DNA of 64,000 bases from assembly GCF_910592395.1 (NCBI RefSeq), contig NC_088319.1, forward strand, positions 13,518,001 to 13,582,000, written 5' to 3'. The notes beneath the pieces were generated by a model. It searched no databases. It saw only the letters and a program-made list of their open reading frames with translations, and was not told where the DNA came from. Positions 1-11,353 of this stretch are shown piece by piece. The position numbers and the translations under genes are program-made. Each line of letters opens with the position of its first letter. Position 1 is the stretch's first letter. Origin of the DNA: Lineus longissimus. Lineage: Eukaryota; Nemertea; Pilidiophora; Heteronemertea; Lineidae.

Positions 1-3000
1 GAATAACCCAGAGCTCAATTGGCACATTCAAGCGTGAATCCAACACAATAAAGGCGTCAATATATCTAATTAGTTCGCCTCTATTCGTGTATCTCCCTCG
101 CCTACAAGCGTCACTCCGTAAATGGTACGTGATTTTTTATGAGTACGTGACTCGGGAACGAAGCTCCGGATTCACAAAGGGGAAACTTCTCATTGAGACA
201 TGTTGGAAGTATGCTTCTGATACTGTATGACAATATAAGCTAATGCCATCGGCTAATTCGAGATCTCCGGCAGTGAAGTATCATGCTATCTCGGTACATG
301 TTCGGCAAAGCATCGAAGGCATCTTGTCATGACTGTTGTTACTGGAATTAACCTTCTCATTTCCTGTTTAGGAGTCCGGCGCAGATCAGTTAGAGAGATA
401 CGGCCTGACTAACATGCGGACAGTATATGACCAAGCCAATAAAAGTCTAATAGTGGATGTTGTAAACACGTACGGTATTATCATGGCTACCATGATGCCA
501 TCTGAACATCATTGCACTCCAATACTGGCATACTCTATAGCGAGACCGATGATGCATGGCTACATGTCACAATCCTAGCAGTTGAAATTGCTTACGTTGC
601 TTAGCCGAGATCCGTAGGATCACTGTAACTATACTGACAGGTTGCTACTTTCTTTCAACCCGCTGATCGAAGCCAGCATTCCAGCTGAGTATTCGGGCTA
701 CCAAGGATGACAAGTCACGCAAGCGTGCAATTAAAGTGTTTGCATGCTCTACTTATTAACTTAGTCGACGTCTGACGAGTCGACCTATAGATTCCTCACG
801 CGGACATGCATTAGTGTGATATATACAGTCAGCGAAACTAAGGATAGATCGACTGAAAATATACTTTTATGTGACGCCAAATAGGTTAGAACCTTTTGTC
901 AATCGGTCTGGCATCCTAGAATATAAGTCATGTCAGTTATGCACTTCACCAGAAAATCGGAAATCGAAAGTTTAATGTAAATAAGCACTTTGCTTAATTC
1001 AGAGTACGAGACCTCTGTTATACATCGATATGTTTAGTCTGGGGGTCACTGGTTTCAACAGCCAAATACCTTCAATCTATCAGACATCGAAGAACATAAT
1101 TAGTTGCCGATTTCTATGCACTTACCCTTTAAGTACATGCCCGCCGACATCTTAAGGGACAACATACAGCAGACAGGACAAATTAGATTTACTCGATTCG
1201 ACGGGTCAATCAGACCAATTACTGATGCATGACATGAGTAAGTCACAAGAAAAATGGGATGGAATTGCCCAAGATCAAACCAAAGATAGAACGTAGTAAC
1301 CTCTGGTTGGCCGCGGCGATTTTGCAGGAAAAGCGGCAGTCCAGATCAGGAGGCATGTCCGGTAAGGAAGTGGTAATGTCGACAAGTCAAAGGTCTTATT
1401 CTTAGATATGGGCTCCGTCTGCAGATATCCATATAGTTGCATCATGTTTTACGGCAATGCATTGTTAAGAGAAAGACTTGATCTCACTTTTGACGTCATT
1501 TTGACACATATCCTAGTAAAAACCAGTGCCGCCTATTGGAATGCCGAGACCCTTTATTATATGTCATCAAAGGGTCAATGTTTGCAATTAGAAAACACCA
1601 CCTGGCAATCCCTGCCAGATTCGCAAATTAAGGTCCGAGACAAAAACAGGGAACGGATACATCGACACGCAACCTTCTTCCAAGCGAATAACTACAGCTT
1701 TCTACGAAATAGCAAAATATGTCATTCGCTGTCTTCCTCGATTCTTCAATACAGATGCGGAGAAAGGAAGAGTGTTACGGGAGACCGAGTTCAGACTCAT
1801 ACATTTTTTTCTATCTGCAACTGTTATGGCCATGGTCAGTTCTGGGGTTAGTACGTACAGTGACGGTGCACAGACTCAGTGCGCTGGGATGCTGAAGCGC
1901 TTAAAGTGTGGATTCCTTGAAAGAGCGCTACATACGATGAGCGTCTAAGGAACTTTCAAAAAATGTGTTGAACGCTGCAATGCAATTAGATATTATCATA
2001 TTTTCCTTTTTTGTCATATCGATCGAGATGCATTCTGACCAAAGTTCTATCGCATCATATTGGATCTTAGCCAATACTCGGAACAGTGTCACGATATCGC
2101 TGCACCGCGCCGTTAGCAGATCATTGGAATCAGCGAAAGAATAGCTTTTCTCCCCCGACCCTAATATAAAATCCGAACAAGTCATTCGAAGCCTAGATCA
2201 TCATATGAATACCGAGGGAGTCTCTCGTCGCGCCATGTCAATTCAAATCAAGTAGCCTACTGCCTCTGGGTGTACGGTAATGTCGGTGAGGTTTCAAATT
2301 TTGATAATTCATTTGGTCGTTTGTTCCTGAGATGGTATAGGCCACGAGAGCTACATGTATATATATGTGATTCTTTCAGTCGGACGAATACACAAAACAT
2401 ATCGAACCCATTTTCTAACCAGGGGAATATAGATACTCTCTATGGAGCAGTACACAGTCATCTGCTATAACCCGTCTTTTTTCGATCGAGCACAGTCCGG
2501 GCTAGCAGCATCCAAAATTGATAGGGCTAGTAATTTTCTAAGGAAATCAAATTTATTGGTTTGGAGATTCCAAAGGGACATTAATCTCTGCCACACTGGG
2601 CAACGAGCACGCTAAGAGAGTGGACTATAAGTAGAAGATTGGCGTTCATATGGCTTATCGGAGTGGGAAATGAATTTATAAGTTAAGTTTGGCATCCATA
2701 TGGCGCCTTTATATCCAAGTCAACCCCGAGCGTATCGGCATCCCGCTTCAGCATCCTAGCGTGCTCCATTGCTGGACTTTACGTTCCAATACAACACCTG
2801 TCCATTTGTCAGAATTGTTGTAATGTGGTTAACCGTACGTTATATCCGAGTCCTGGAGCAATCTATATATCTTAGGGTTACTTTATCTCGATAATTGGTT
2901 CCATCTCGTGTTGACACGTCAAGTAACTTGCCTCCTGTATCATTCACTCGGATGGTGCCTGAGGATGATGGCGACGTGGGTTAGGGATCGGGAGCCTCCT

Positions 3001-5407
3001 CCTCGAGGGGCCATCGTTACACTTAAATATAATCACTTCGGAAAACGGGCTTGATAGACAACTTATCAAGGACTGTTATTGTGTGTGATTCATACACATT
3101 TAAATTCATGCATAACAGGATTCAAGAAATGAATGATTTGTATGTTTTCAACACATTTTCAATCCTAACGTAATTATTACGTGACCATGTTGAATCCCCA
3201 GATCGAACAGTGGTGTACTTACTCCCTCTTCCCTCAAGAAAGCCTATTGCTACCCAGGTCCAAAATGTTACATAAGGTCCTGCTTGCCTTCTCAAAACTT
3301 TGCGAAATTATGAATACTGGCTCAAAGGACAAATGAAAAAGATGAAAATACTATTCACATTTGAATAATACTAATTTGCTGTCTATCACTCAGCGCAAGC
3401 AGAGGAGAAGGAGAATTGAATGCAAATCAGTCATCTGGCAAACTAGATACCACTGACATAATCGCTTTGTAATGGAGATAATCTTACGTATTCAAATCAA
3501 TTCTAAGTTCGTATTCAAATCATTGTCAACATGGTCAACGCTATAGATGATCGATGCTACATCGTGACCCAGATCACATTCGGCCACATTTGATCAAGTT
3601 ATAAATGATCGCATCCTCCTTTGCGCATGACCGCAACTCTCGTTATTGATGACGTCTTTCCGTTCCTGTTTGTATTGGCCACGATTGAAATATCTTGGTA
3701 TTGTTTTATTTTTTAAGACATATAGGTTTTTCTAATCAGTACGAATCCTTGTGGTCGTGGCCATTTTCAGTACGATTACTTCGGGCTATAGCAATGTATG
3801 ATTTACAGTGGCTAATAAAACATGGATGCTAATACTGGCAGAGAGAATAATTATTCTTGGACATTGCGTTTTCTTTGGAGATTGAGATGATGGCTCCAGA
3901 CCCTTTTGTACCGGTCGCGAACAGCCCATTAAGGATGACATCACTCATCATCGGGAATGTTATCTATTCCTTTCACGCAAGAGAAACGGTCAATTTGGTC
4001 GATACATTTCGAAATATTGGGAGAAAGTCAGACATCAAACAAAACCTCACAATACCGTGATATTGATCCAAATCGGAAGGAAATATTTTCATCCATCTTA
4101 ATTCATTGTCAGTTATTGCAATTCTTCTTGATAACTTCGATCATCAAGGTTTATAGAAGGCAAACATGCAAAACTTCCATTAATTTTCGATGCCGCGTAT
4201 GCGGCAGTTGACAAAAGGTAATGCAATGGATGATTTGTAGATCATGATGGGGTTTATTTTTTCTTCAACGTTCCATTTGTGCTGACAGTTCATCCTTTTA
4301 CGCCTTGCCTAATGTCATGGTTTTAATGGGGTCTCAATGAAGAATCAACGACTTTAGCCTCCGTCAATTCGCTGGCTTGATTAATAAATGATTTTCTGGA
4401 GTTGAGATCGAGCGGAGGTACTTCAACTTCAGATTGTTGCTTGTCATTCAATTTACAGGCGACATTTGGCTGTTCCAAGGGATTCATTATGAATGAAGAA
4501 AAAGAGCTGATTGCGAGAAAATCATTCTGTGCAATAAAAACGGCCTTATACTGTAAACCAATCTTGATTCGATGAACGAAGCACACTATCGTAAAATATG
4601 CTTTTTATCAATAGAAATTATGATATCAATAATCGAATTAATTTTAAAACAAGCGCGTTACAATGTACATGTGAGTTTCATTTTTGTGATGGATCGTATG
4701 TTTTAGTTTTGTTGAGATAACCATAACATCTTGGGCGGGGATAAAATGTGTCGAAAGCAGTGATTCCCGGGGGAATTTGCCGTTATCAAGTTTGAGATGT
4801 TTTGGATAGATTGATACCTCACTGTCGGTATTGGTTGTCTCACCAAAATCCGCTCGAACGGGGCCGTCTTAGATGAAACACTTAAACTCAAGGCTAGTTT
4901 ATTTAAGTCACCAACGTTATATAAATATAAACCATTGTATTCCTATTTGAAAAGAGTGTTCCTCCTTATCATTGATTATTGTATCGTGGCGGATTGAGGT
5001 TCTGTTCTATAGAGACCCATGTCGTTCAACACCTCAGATTTCATACCACTAAATCGACTGGCCGTGCTGGATCAAACTGGGCACTTAATCACACAATCCT
5101 CCAACACCATCACCATTCACAGGCAATCAAGGAGAAAAACTAAGAATAATTGGCTAAATCGAGCGATCAGTTTCATCTAATAGGAGCCAACGATCCGCCC
5201 AACTATAAATCACTAGACAATAGACAATGTTGAAGACAAGTCACCGGGAACGGTAAGACCAAATGTCGAGAGAACGAGAAGCTTTTTAGCCAAATGAAAC
5301 TCTTCTGGCTAAAAAAACCCACAATGATTGTCTTTGCGTGAACTGACGGTGAGTTTTTTATCGAAAGCTGGAAGTTCTCAGAGGTGTTGCTTTATTCCAA
5401 AATCAAT
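1..5407. other. No gene recognised
   Basis: I see no convincing gene here. The longest open frame (1408-1851, plus, 147 codons) has no recognisable domain, signal peptide or splice context and reads like chance. The first 3 kb has few homopolymer runs and no visible repeat; AT-rich low-complexity sequence increases after about 3.6 kb. Confidence 0.6.
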
Positions 5408-5713
5408 TTATATATGCAATAATATTTTTATGTATGCAATAATATTTTTATATATGCAATAATAATATGTATATATATGCAATAGTATCTTTATATATGC
5501 AATAATATTTTTATATATGCAATACTATTTTTTATGCAATAATATTTTTATATATGCAATAATATTTTTATTTATGCAATAATATTTTTATACATGTATA
5601 TGCAATAATATTTTCGTATGTTCAATGTTTTTATTTTTATGCAATAATAATTTCTTATGCATTAAGACTGGGTGACAAATTTTTATTTGCGAAGAATGTT
5701 TTATATGCAATAA
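5408..5713. repeat. AT-rich tandem array, unit about 17-20 bp
   Basis: The unit TATGCAATAATATTTTTA repeats about ten times in the dense part (5408-5660) with small length changes. Decayed copies (ATGCAATAAT, then ATGCAATAAATTGC) continue to about 5713. It codes for nothing and probably expanded by slippage. It ends right where a promoter-like patch begins. Confidence 0.85.
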
Positions 5714-5717
5714 ATTG

Positions 5718-5800
5718 CATTCTGGGTAATAGTGACGTCATCGGTATATACTGTAATAGCGTATTCTATTGGTTCCTGTTCCTTAAAGAGAGGAAGATGG
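5718..5800 (+). promoter_or_regulatory. Promoter-like cluster: CRE, CCAAT and ATGGCGGC
   Basis: Within about 80 bp there are CATTCTGGGTA (5718-5728; its complement contains CCCAGAATG, part of a ZNF143-type site), a perfect CRE TGACGTCA (5733-5740), an inverted CCAAT (ATTGG, 5768-5772) and AAGATGGCGGCC around the ATG at 5797-5799. The last resembles the YY1-like start context of TATA-less housekeeping genes. The frame from that ATG closes after 13 codons. A GT at 5810 (TTTC|GTATGT) could be a donor, but I find no matching downstream exon. The motifs are seen; promoter function is inferred. Confidence 0.3.
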
Positions 5801-7568
5801 CGGCCATTTCGTATGTGGACACTGTTGATCCGTCTTAATCATGCCAGCAGACAAAGTACACTAATTCTTTGTATTTTACGAACACTGACAGCCGATTGTG
5901 TGACAGCGATTAAAATTGCGCATTTTGGTGGTGCAACAAGCGTTATTTCATCGATGGGCAATTGAAATTCATCCTTTTTGTACCGGCCTATCGCAAAATT
6001 CGTTGACCAGGATATGAGGGATTGTTCACAATACATTAAGAGTACTCACACGATACATAATACGTATCGGCTGCCACTCTCTCCTCTACTTTCAAAGGGT
6101 CAATATTTCACCACACTTCCCCTAGCGCAAATTGACAAAAATGGAGATTTAAACCATTCCTTTGAAAGGGAAGCCCGTCCATTACTTAACAATAACTCAC
6201 GGCACGTTATTGGTTCATCGCCATCCAGTCGTGATATTGCCAACCAAAGAACCGAACAGATTAATGTGTTAACCCCAAAAAGACTTTCGACTGTTGTATA
6301 AAATACTGAATATCGGGATTAGGGCTGCCAACCTCGGGGTCTGAACGCATTTAATTCCGCTAAATGATGTCGAAAGCGGAGTTGAAGAAGTAGGTTTGGC
6401 GGTGGTTACAAGCATTTTGTATCACTGTTCGCTGAAGATAACATTTTAGCGCATTTTAAGTGCTGCTAAGGGGATGAAATTTTCGATGCGGATGATTGAT
6501 TATGAAATGATCGCCAATTTGATCAATCGTGGAGTAAAGCTTAATGGTTGTGATTGATGTATTATAAATTCAAATTCAAGCCTTTTTGCCCATGGTGCCA
6601 TACCAGTCTCAGCAGCAGGTGGTGGCATCATTGCGGGATGAATGACCAAAAGTTCCTACTCCATTAGTTTCTTGTTCCTTCAGCTAACAGTATGTGAGAG
6701 CTATTTTCACCCAACTATCATTTGTGTAAACAAGTCAAGGTCCGGTATCCAGTCTTTCTGATGGACGTAAGGACACATACAGCCTTCATTAGCGATTAAA
6801 AGCGCACATGGCAATTCTTTGTTATCCCCGGACTTTCGATCCTAGAACATTTTAATTTTTACATCGGCTAACTGACAACCTATCCAACCTAGTGTATTAG
6901 ATAGAGTCCTCGTGCCATGCGTTGTAAAACGGGACCGCTCTTTTAGGCACTTTCTATTGGGATGGGAGGGGTTAAAGAATATAGATATCCAACGCAAAAA
7001 CAGTAATTTGTTCCAAAAGATTTTAATTATCATTTTCACAGACTGTTCATGGGCTCACAAAACCTATTTTACAAAAGCGTGTAAAGTGTAAAAGAGAACG
7101 ATTGGTACAAGTGAATTTTATAATCAAATAGGTGCACATCACAACCAAACTGACACTTTAGGCCCACGTCTTTCCGTGTGATATGTTTAACGTTGATCCA
7201 AGGTCAAACGTTTTCATGAGTTTTTTAACTACTTTGCAAAACTATCATCGTTAAATGAAATATCCGAATAGACATTGCCTCTAATTTAGTAGATACTTGT
7301 AGAAAATAAAGTACTTTGTATAAAGTTATATTACCAGGTACATATTATACATTGTATTACATCACATTAGCATTTTAAACAGTGAGGAGATAAAACGTAT
7401 TAAGTACAGATCACCACGCCTCAAGACGGAAGCCGAAAGCAATGATTTTTTAACCGTTTGAAAGAACATAGTACTTTTCTCCGAATGTCTGATATCACAT
7501 TTGAGTATAAGACAACAACCTCAAAGTCTTGGCAGTGATACAATATGGCTTTCGGTACGTCGTCCTTC
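5801..7568. other. No gene recognised
   Basis: Ordinary AT-rich intergenic sequence. Open frames of 60-107 codons (for example 5978-6301, plus) have no domain or splice support. On the minus strand this is the 3' flank of the secreted-peptide gene. I see no canonical AATAAA on that strand within about 500 bp of its stop codon, so the 3' UTR end is undefined. Confidence 0.5.
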
Positions 7569-9553
7569 TTAGAACTCTATCCTGAATCCAGCGCTCGCAC
7601 CGAATCCACCTTTGCCGAAGGTTGGTGTGGCGTTGAAGTGGACATTGCCGCGTCTGTTCGACCAGCTGACACCACCTAACCCAACGCTCCATCCGCCTGG
7701 TGGGCTACGGCGCTGGCGGCTGTAAGGAAATGATTAAGAGTTCAGCTACATATAACCGCTTTTTACTGGCATGTTTTAGGGAAACCAAGTATCTCAACGA
7801 GACTGGTCACTCTCTAGTCTCATTAACAGAGCAAGGTTGAGTATGTAAATACAAAATCCAACAGATTGAATAATTCCGTCGTTATAACAATAGCCCCCAT
7901 ATATCACATACAAGCTGATGACAGCACCAACCTTGTACATTGTATATTAGAGCCGATGGCAGCACCTAGGTTCGACGGCCCTCGATAAGGCTGTATACCA
8001 TCCTAGCATTTACCTTATACGACCAGGAGATTTGTTTGGGTTTTTTTTTGGTTATTTGGGTTCCAAGTAGCACTATCAAAAGCGCTGCAGGAGAGTGTGT
8101 ACAGAGCCTGCCAAGCTGTCTCTCCTACAACTATTCACAGCAGGAAGAGACAGGGTCAGTGAATAACCTTTACCTACCTAGGGGTGCCTTTGTCTTCCTC
8201 CTTTTCCTCTTTTAACTGTTTCATCTCTTCTTCGATCAGTGGCTCCATCAGGTAGGCGGCATCTTCAAAATTCTCCTCGATAGCCTTGAACACAATACTC
8301 AGGGCAGTGCCCTCGCTGCCGAGTTCCTCAACCAATTCTGGGAGGACTTTCACGATGTCATCATCTGAAAGGTGGAGGAAGACATTTTGGGAAATGTCTC
8401 ACGAAGTTCGAATAAAGATCCCAACTTAGCCGTCCTGGAGGGAGATTAATGACTCCTACATCGTCAACCAGCTATTCAAAGACCATCATCAACAATGCAG
8501 TAATATACAGTGAAGTTTAGAATACATCCTATAAGTGGCTCCAAGTGCTTGGTTAATCTAATCAACGCGTATGCCAATATTTCACTTCTGTGGGTGGGGT
8601 GGGGTAAAAACAGAAGTTAGTAAAATCCTTTTACTATATTATATTTTGAGGCGTTCATTGCTTGAACATCTGAGAACAATTGTCCCTCGGTTCCAAACTC
8701 TTAAATAATGCAAAAACCAACTTACCAGTGACCTCGTCGCCGAGGAGACTCTCAAGTGCCAATACGCTGCTGTCCAAGATTTCCATACTGCGGGTAAACA
8801 GATGCATGTTGATGCGCAGACGCATGGTGTCGGTGGAAAGTTTGTCTCCAGCAATAAGCGCGAGCTTTTCATCCTCAGTAAGATCTTCCAATCGTGCTTC
8901 TTCTTTTAACATATCGACAGCGCTATCAGCCATGTCCTTGTGAAATGATGGGGGAGCTCCCTCTTGACCGTTCTCCTTCATCATCTCGCTGACTTCCTCG
9001 ACACTCTCGTGGAATCTCTGCCTGGCACTAGCTCCTGATGACATGAGACTCTGGACATTGGCAGCAGTGAGACCGGTCTGGGAGGCATCGATGACTGTAT
9101 TGCCCCAGTTCTGAAGAAGTTCAGTCGACTCTAGTAACATTCGGACTGCATCCTGGAAAATGGAACATAGGACATTGATATGGAGGGACAAATACCAGTA
9201 ACAACTGAAACAAACGGGGCCGTATCTTCATAAGTTAAATGTGAAGCTGACAACTCTACCACACACAGAGCCAGGTGCACTGGCAATGACATTCGCGTCG
9301 TGCATTCGGGATGAAGTAATGTCTGCAGGCATCAATTCTTACCTGCTACATGTCGTCATATCTTGCATTTGGAAATGTATTCGAGGCGTTTTAGCTGATG
9401 CTCGATTAAGAAAAGCGGTGTATGAAACCGAGAATACTAGTATGTGGTCTGAACTCTTACCTTCATGGTTTTCGTAGGAGTAGCAGTACTGGTGGGCATA
9501 GCAAAACTTGTGGAGACTCCGACCAAGAGTAGGACAATCACAGACGTATTCAT
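7569..9553 (-). CDS. Secreted prepropeptide with glycine-rich C-terminal peptide (putative antimicrobial peptide precursor), four exons
   Basis: CDS exons on the minus strand are 9553-9461, 9152-8726, 8364-8178 and 7719-7569. They total 858 nt and encode 285 residues. Donors are AAG|GTAAGA, ACTG|GTAAGT and CCTAG|GTAGGT; acceptors are TTTCCAG, CTTTCAG and CTTACAG. The phases 0, 1 and 2 agree at every junction. Residues 1-18 form a signal peptide (MNTSVIVLLLVGVSTSFA) with likely cleavage before MPTS. Residues 19-236 are a helical prodomain rich in Glu and Asp, especially towards its end. Residues 237-240 are RQRR, a furin-type site. Residues 241-285 are a basic peptide that starts SPPGGWSVGLGG, has 11 glycines, two Trp and five Phe, carries one NAT glycosylation sequon and ends in Phe. 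The precursor has no cysteine. Signal peptide, long prodomain, RxxR site and a Gly-rich beta-prone tail resemble the general plan of attacin-like antimicrobial precursors. I recognise no named family. Structure is well supported; antimicrobial function is inferred. A secreted neuropeptide or matrix peptide is the main alternative. Confidence 0.8.
7572..7706 (-). other. Predicted mature 45-residue Gly-rich peptide
   Basis: These 45 codons follow RQRR directly and lie wholly in the last exon. Composition: about 24% Gly, three Arg, one Lys, one Glu and one His, so net charge is about +3 at neutral pH. Aromatic residues alternate with Gly and small residues (for example FGKGGFGASAGF), which suggests beta strands rather than an amphipathic helix. 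There are no cysteines, so it is not a defensin-type fold. The exact N-terminus assumes cleavage after RQRR. Confidence 0.65.
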
Positions 9554-9647
9554 GGTTTGATGGTAGTGTATCGTCTTCTTCGTCTAGATAGTGTTGTCGT
9601 GGTGGTCTTCGTCTTCTGTGTGTGTCAACCCCGCTCCTGGCCTCGGT

Positions 9648-9653
9648 TTATAT
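9648..9653 (-). promoter_or_regulatory. TATA box of the secreted-peptide gene
   Basis: TATAAA on the minus strand lies about 95 bp upstream of the start codon at 9553. That predicts transcription start near 9620 and a 5' UTR of roughly 65 nt. This is normal spacing for an inducible TATA promoter. The start site itself is not proven. Confidence 0.55.
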
Positions 9654-9891
9654 TTGCTATGACCAGATATCGTATCCACCCTTACTTGAACCAGGATGGC
9701 AGGCACAAGTGTCATCAGTGTGAGCACAGAGATTCCATTCTTCTTATGATTGTGAGTCAAATATTTCTCATGAAGTGATCACTTAATTCAAACTATTTTA
9801 CTATCTCAAGTTCTAGGCCATTGTTGTGGCCGAGCTAGTCCTTATGGAAATTATTAATCTGACCACGATTACTGACCTGACCTAAATATAC

Positions 9892-9901
9892 GGGAATTCC
9901 C
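9892..9901. promoter_or_regulatory. Perfect palindromic NF-kB/Rel site
   Basis: GGGAATTCCC matches the Rel consensus GGGRNWYYCC on both strands. It lies about 240 bp upstream of the TATA box of the secreted-peptide gene. In animals, Rel sites at this range typically control immune-inducible effector genes. One such site could occur by chance in 64 kb (a given 10-mer appears about once per 0.5-1 Mb, the degenerate motif far more often), so its position next to this gene is the main argument. Confidence 0.5.
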
Positions 9902-11240
9902 ATCAGCTCCGGGTTGATTTACAAGTAATCTTGAAAATACGGATGTCGCCCTAGATCTGGGACGGCTGGGGTTATTTCAAGTATAATACACGATCGCAAG
10001 ATCCGCCGTTACACCAACGTCGTTTTAACGTGGTCAGTCACGAGTGATGATTTTGGCTTCACCTAGAACCCAAGGCTACAGAGCTTTGCACTATTCGTCG
10101 ACGATCGAATGAGTGTATTTCACTGAGGAAACATCGATCCTGGTTACACAGGTCGAAAGCTGCGGTGTTATGGGATTGAACTCAATCTTTAGAGGAAAAC
10201 TCGATGTCAGAATTAATGTCTTTTTATGTATCGACATTCAGACACATTGTCTGGACGACTAAAACAACACTTATCTTGACCCGGTAAGAGCTGAGTAATC
10301 AGAACTTCCAAGCGGGAAACCTTTGGCCTATTGCTCATACAGGATACAGGTGGAAAACACATGGGTGTAAAAAGAGAGAAAAACACGATGTTTTCGGATG
10401 ATCCAGGAGGTCTTAGATGAAAAGCGTTGTTATCGTTTACTCATTTTTATCAGACTAAAGTATAACGTGCTAATATGCCATTGATTAGTCCATACTTGAC
10501 TTATGTTCTTATTTTGTGCATAGGCCTCCCGCATTACCACCACAAACAAAAAAAGGCACAAAAGTCGTGTTTGAGCGATTTCAGCACATTTAGATTGCGC
10601 TGGCGGCCAATAAATTATTCAAGAAGTTACAGTAAGACCTCCTCACCACAGACTACTATTACTGCACCGGTGTATGGAAATATATATTTTGAAGGAGAGT
10701 TGCGAAGCGAGGAAAACACTTAACAATACTTCATCGTCAATCGCCGCACCACGAGGCTCGACGATCACGGCCTAACTGAATCATATCGCCGCATCTCTCC
10801 AGTAGTAGGTGTTAATGAAAAAGATGGTAGTCTGTAGCTTTGCAATTGACTATATATAAAAGACGTATATATCAAATTTGAATAAGCTCAAATTGGAATC
10901 TATATTCAGGTTGGGACCTCTAAATTGAAATCGATCTTTTTATAAGGAAGTCGTATTGCCGTGAGATATAATCAGTTCGTGTTAGTATTCAAATGGGAGG
11001 TTTGACAAACAGTAAGAACTATGAATTACAAGGTAATATAAGTATTGTAGTGTCATCAACTCCTGTGCTATTTATTTACGAGAACATCGTAAACTGTCAT
11101 TTACACTTGGCTGCAGGAGGGATAGGGGATTTTTTATGGTCGTCGCTGAAATGCATAATGCATACTTCGTATTTCGTAGTACACGCATGGACTTCAGTAG
11201 ATTTTGTAAAATGACCATTTACATACTTGACTGTAGGAGG
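9902..11240. other. No gene recognised
   Basis: The upstream flank of the secreted-peptide gene. Apart from the Rel site I see no further clear motif and no supported coding exon. Confidence 0.5.
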
Positions 11241-11353
11241 TATTGGGAAGAAGGTGAAGAAGAAAAACTGGATGAAAAAGGCGGACAGGAGGGGGGAGGG
11301 GGAGAAGGAGAAGAAGGGGTAGGAGAAGAAGCAGAAACTGCAAGAAAGAGATA
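11241..11353 (+). repeat. Polypurine tract
   Basis: About 110 bp that is almost entirely A and G, with GGAGAAGGAGAAGAAGG-type repeats and a G-rich core (GGAGGGGGGAGGGGGAG). The open frames on both strands here are products of low complexity and encode only Glu/Gly/Lys-rich or Phe/Ser-rich strings. Confidence 0.75.

Noticed and set aside
1408-1851. 147-codon plus-strand open frame
   Set aside because: No domain, signal peptide, splice sites or promoter; length is within what a 64 kb AT-rich window gives by chance.
5408-5713. CRISPR array, given regular short repeats
   Set aside because: Units are contiguous without unique spacers, in animal DNA; it is a simple tandem array.
8172-8184. TAG after CCT AGG as the true end of the secreted-peptide gene
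   Set aside because: The same bases form an AG|GTAGGT donor whose phase fits exon 4 exactly, and exon 4 adds a furin site and a clean terminal frame.
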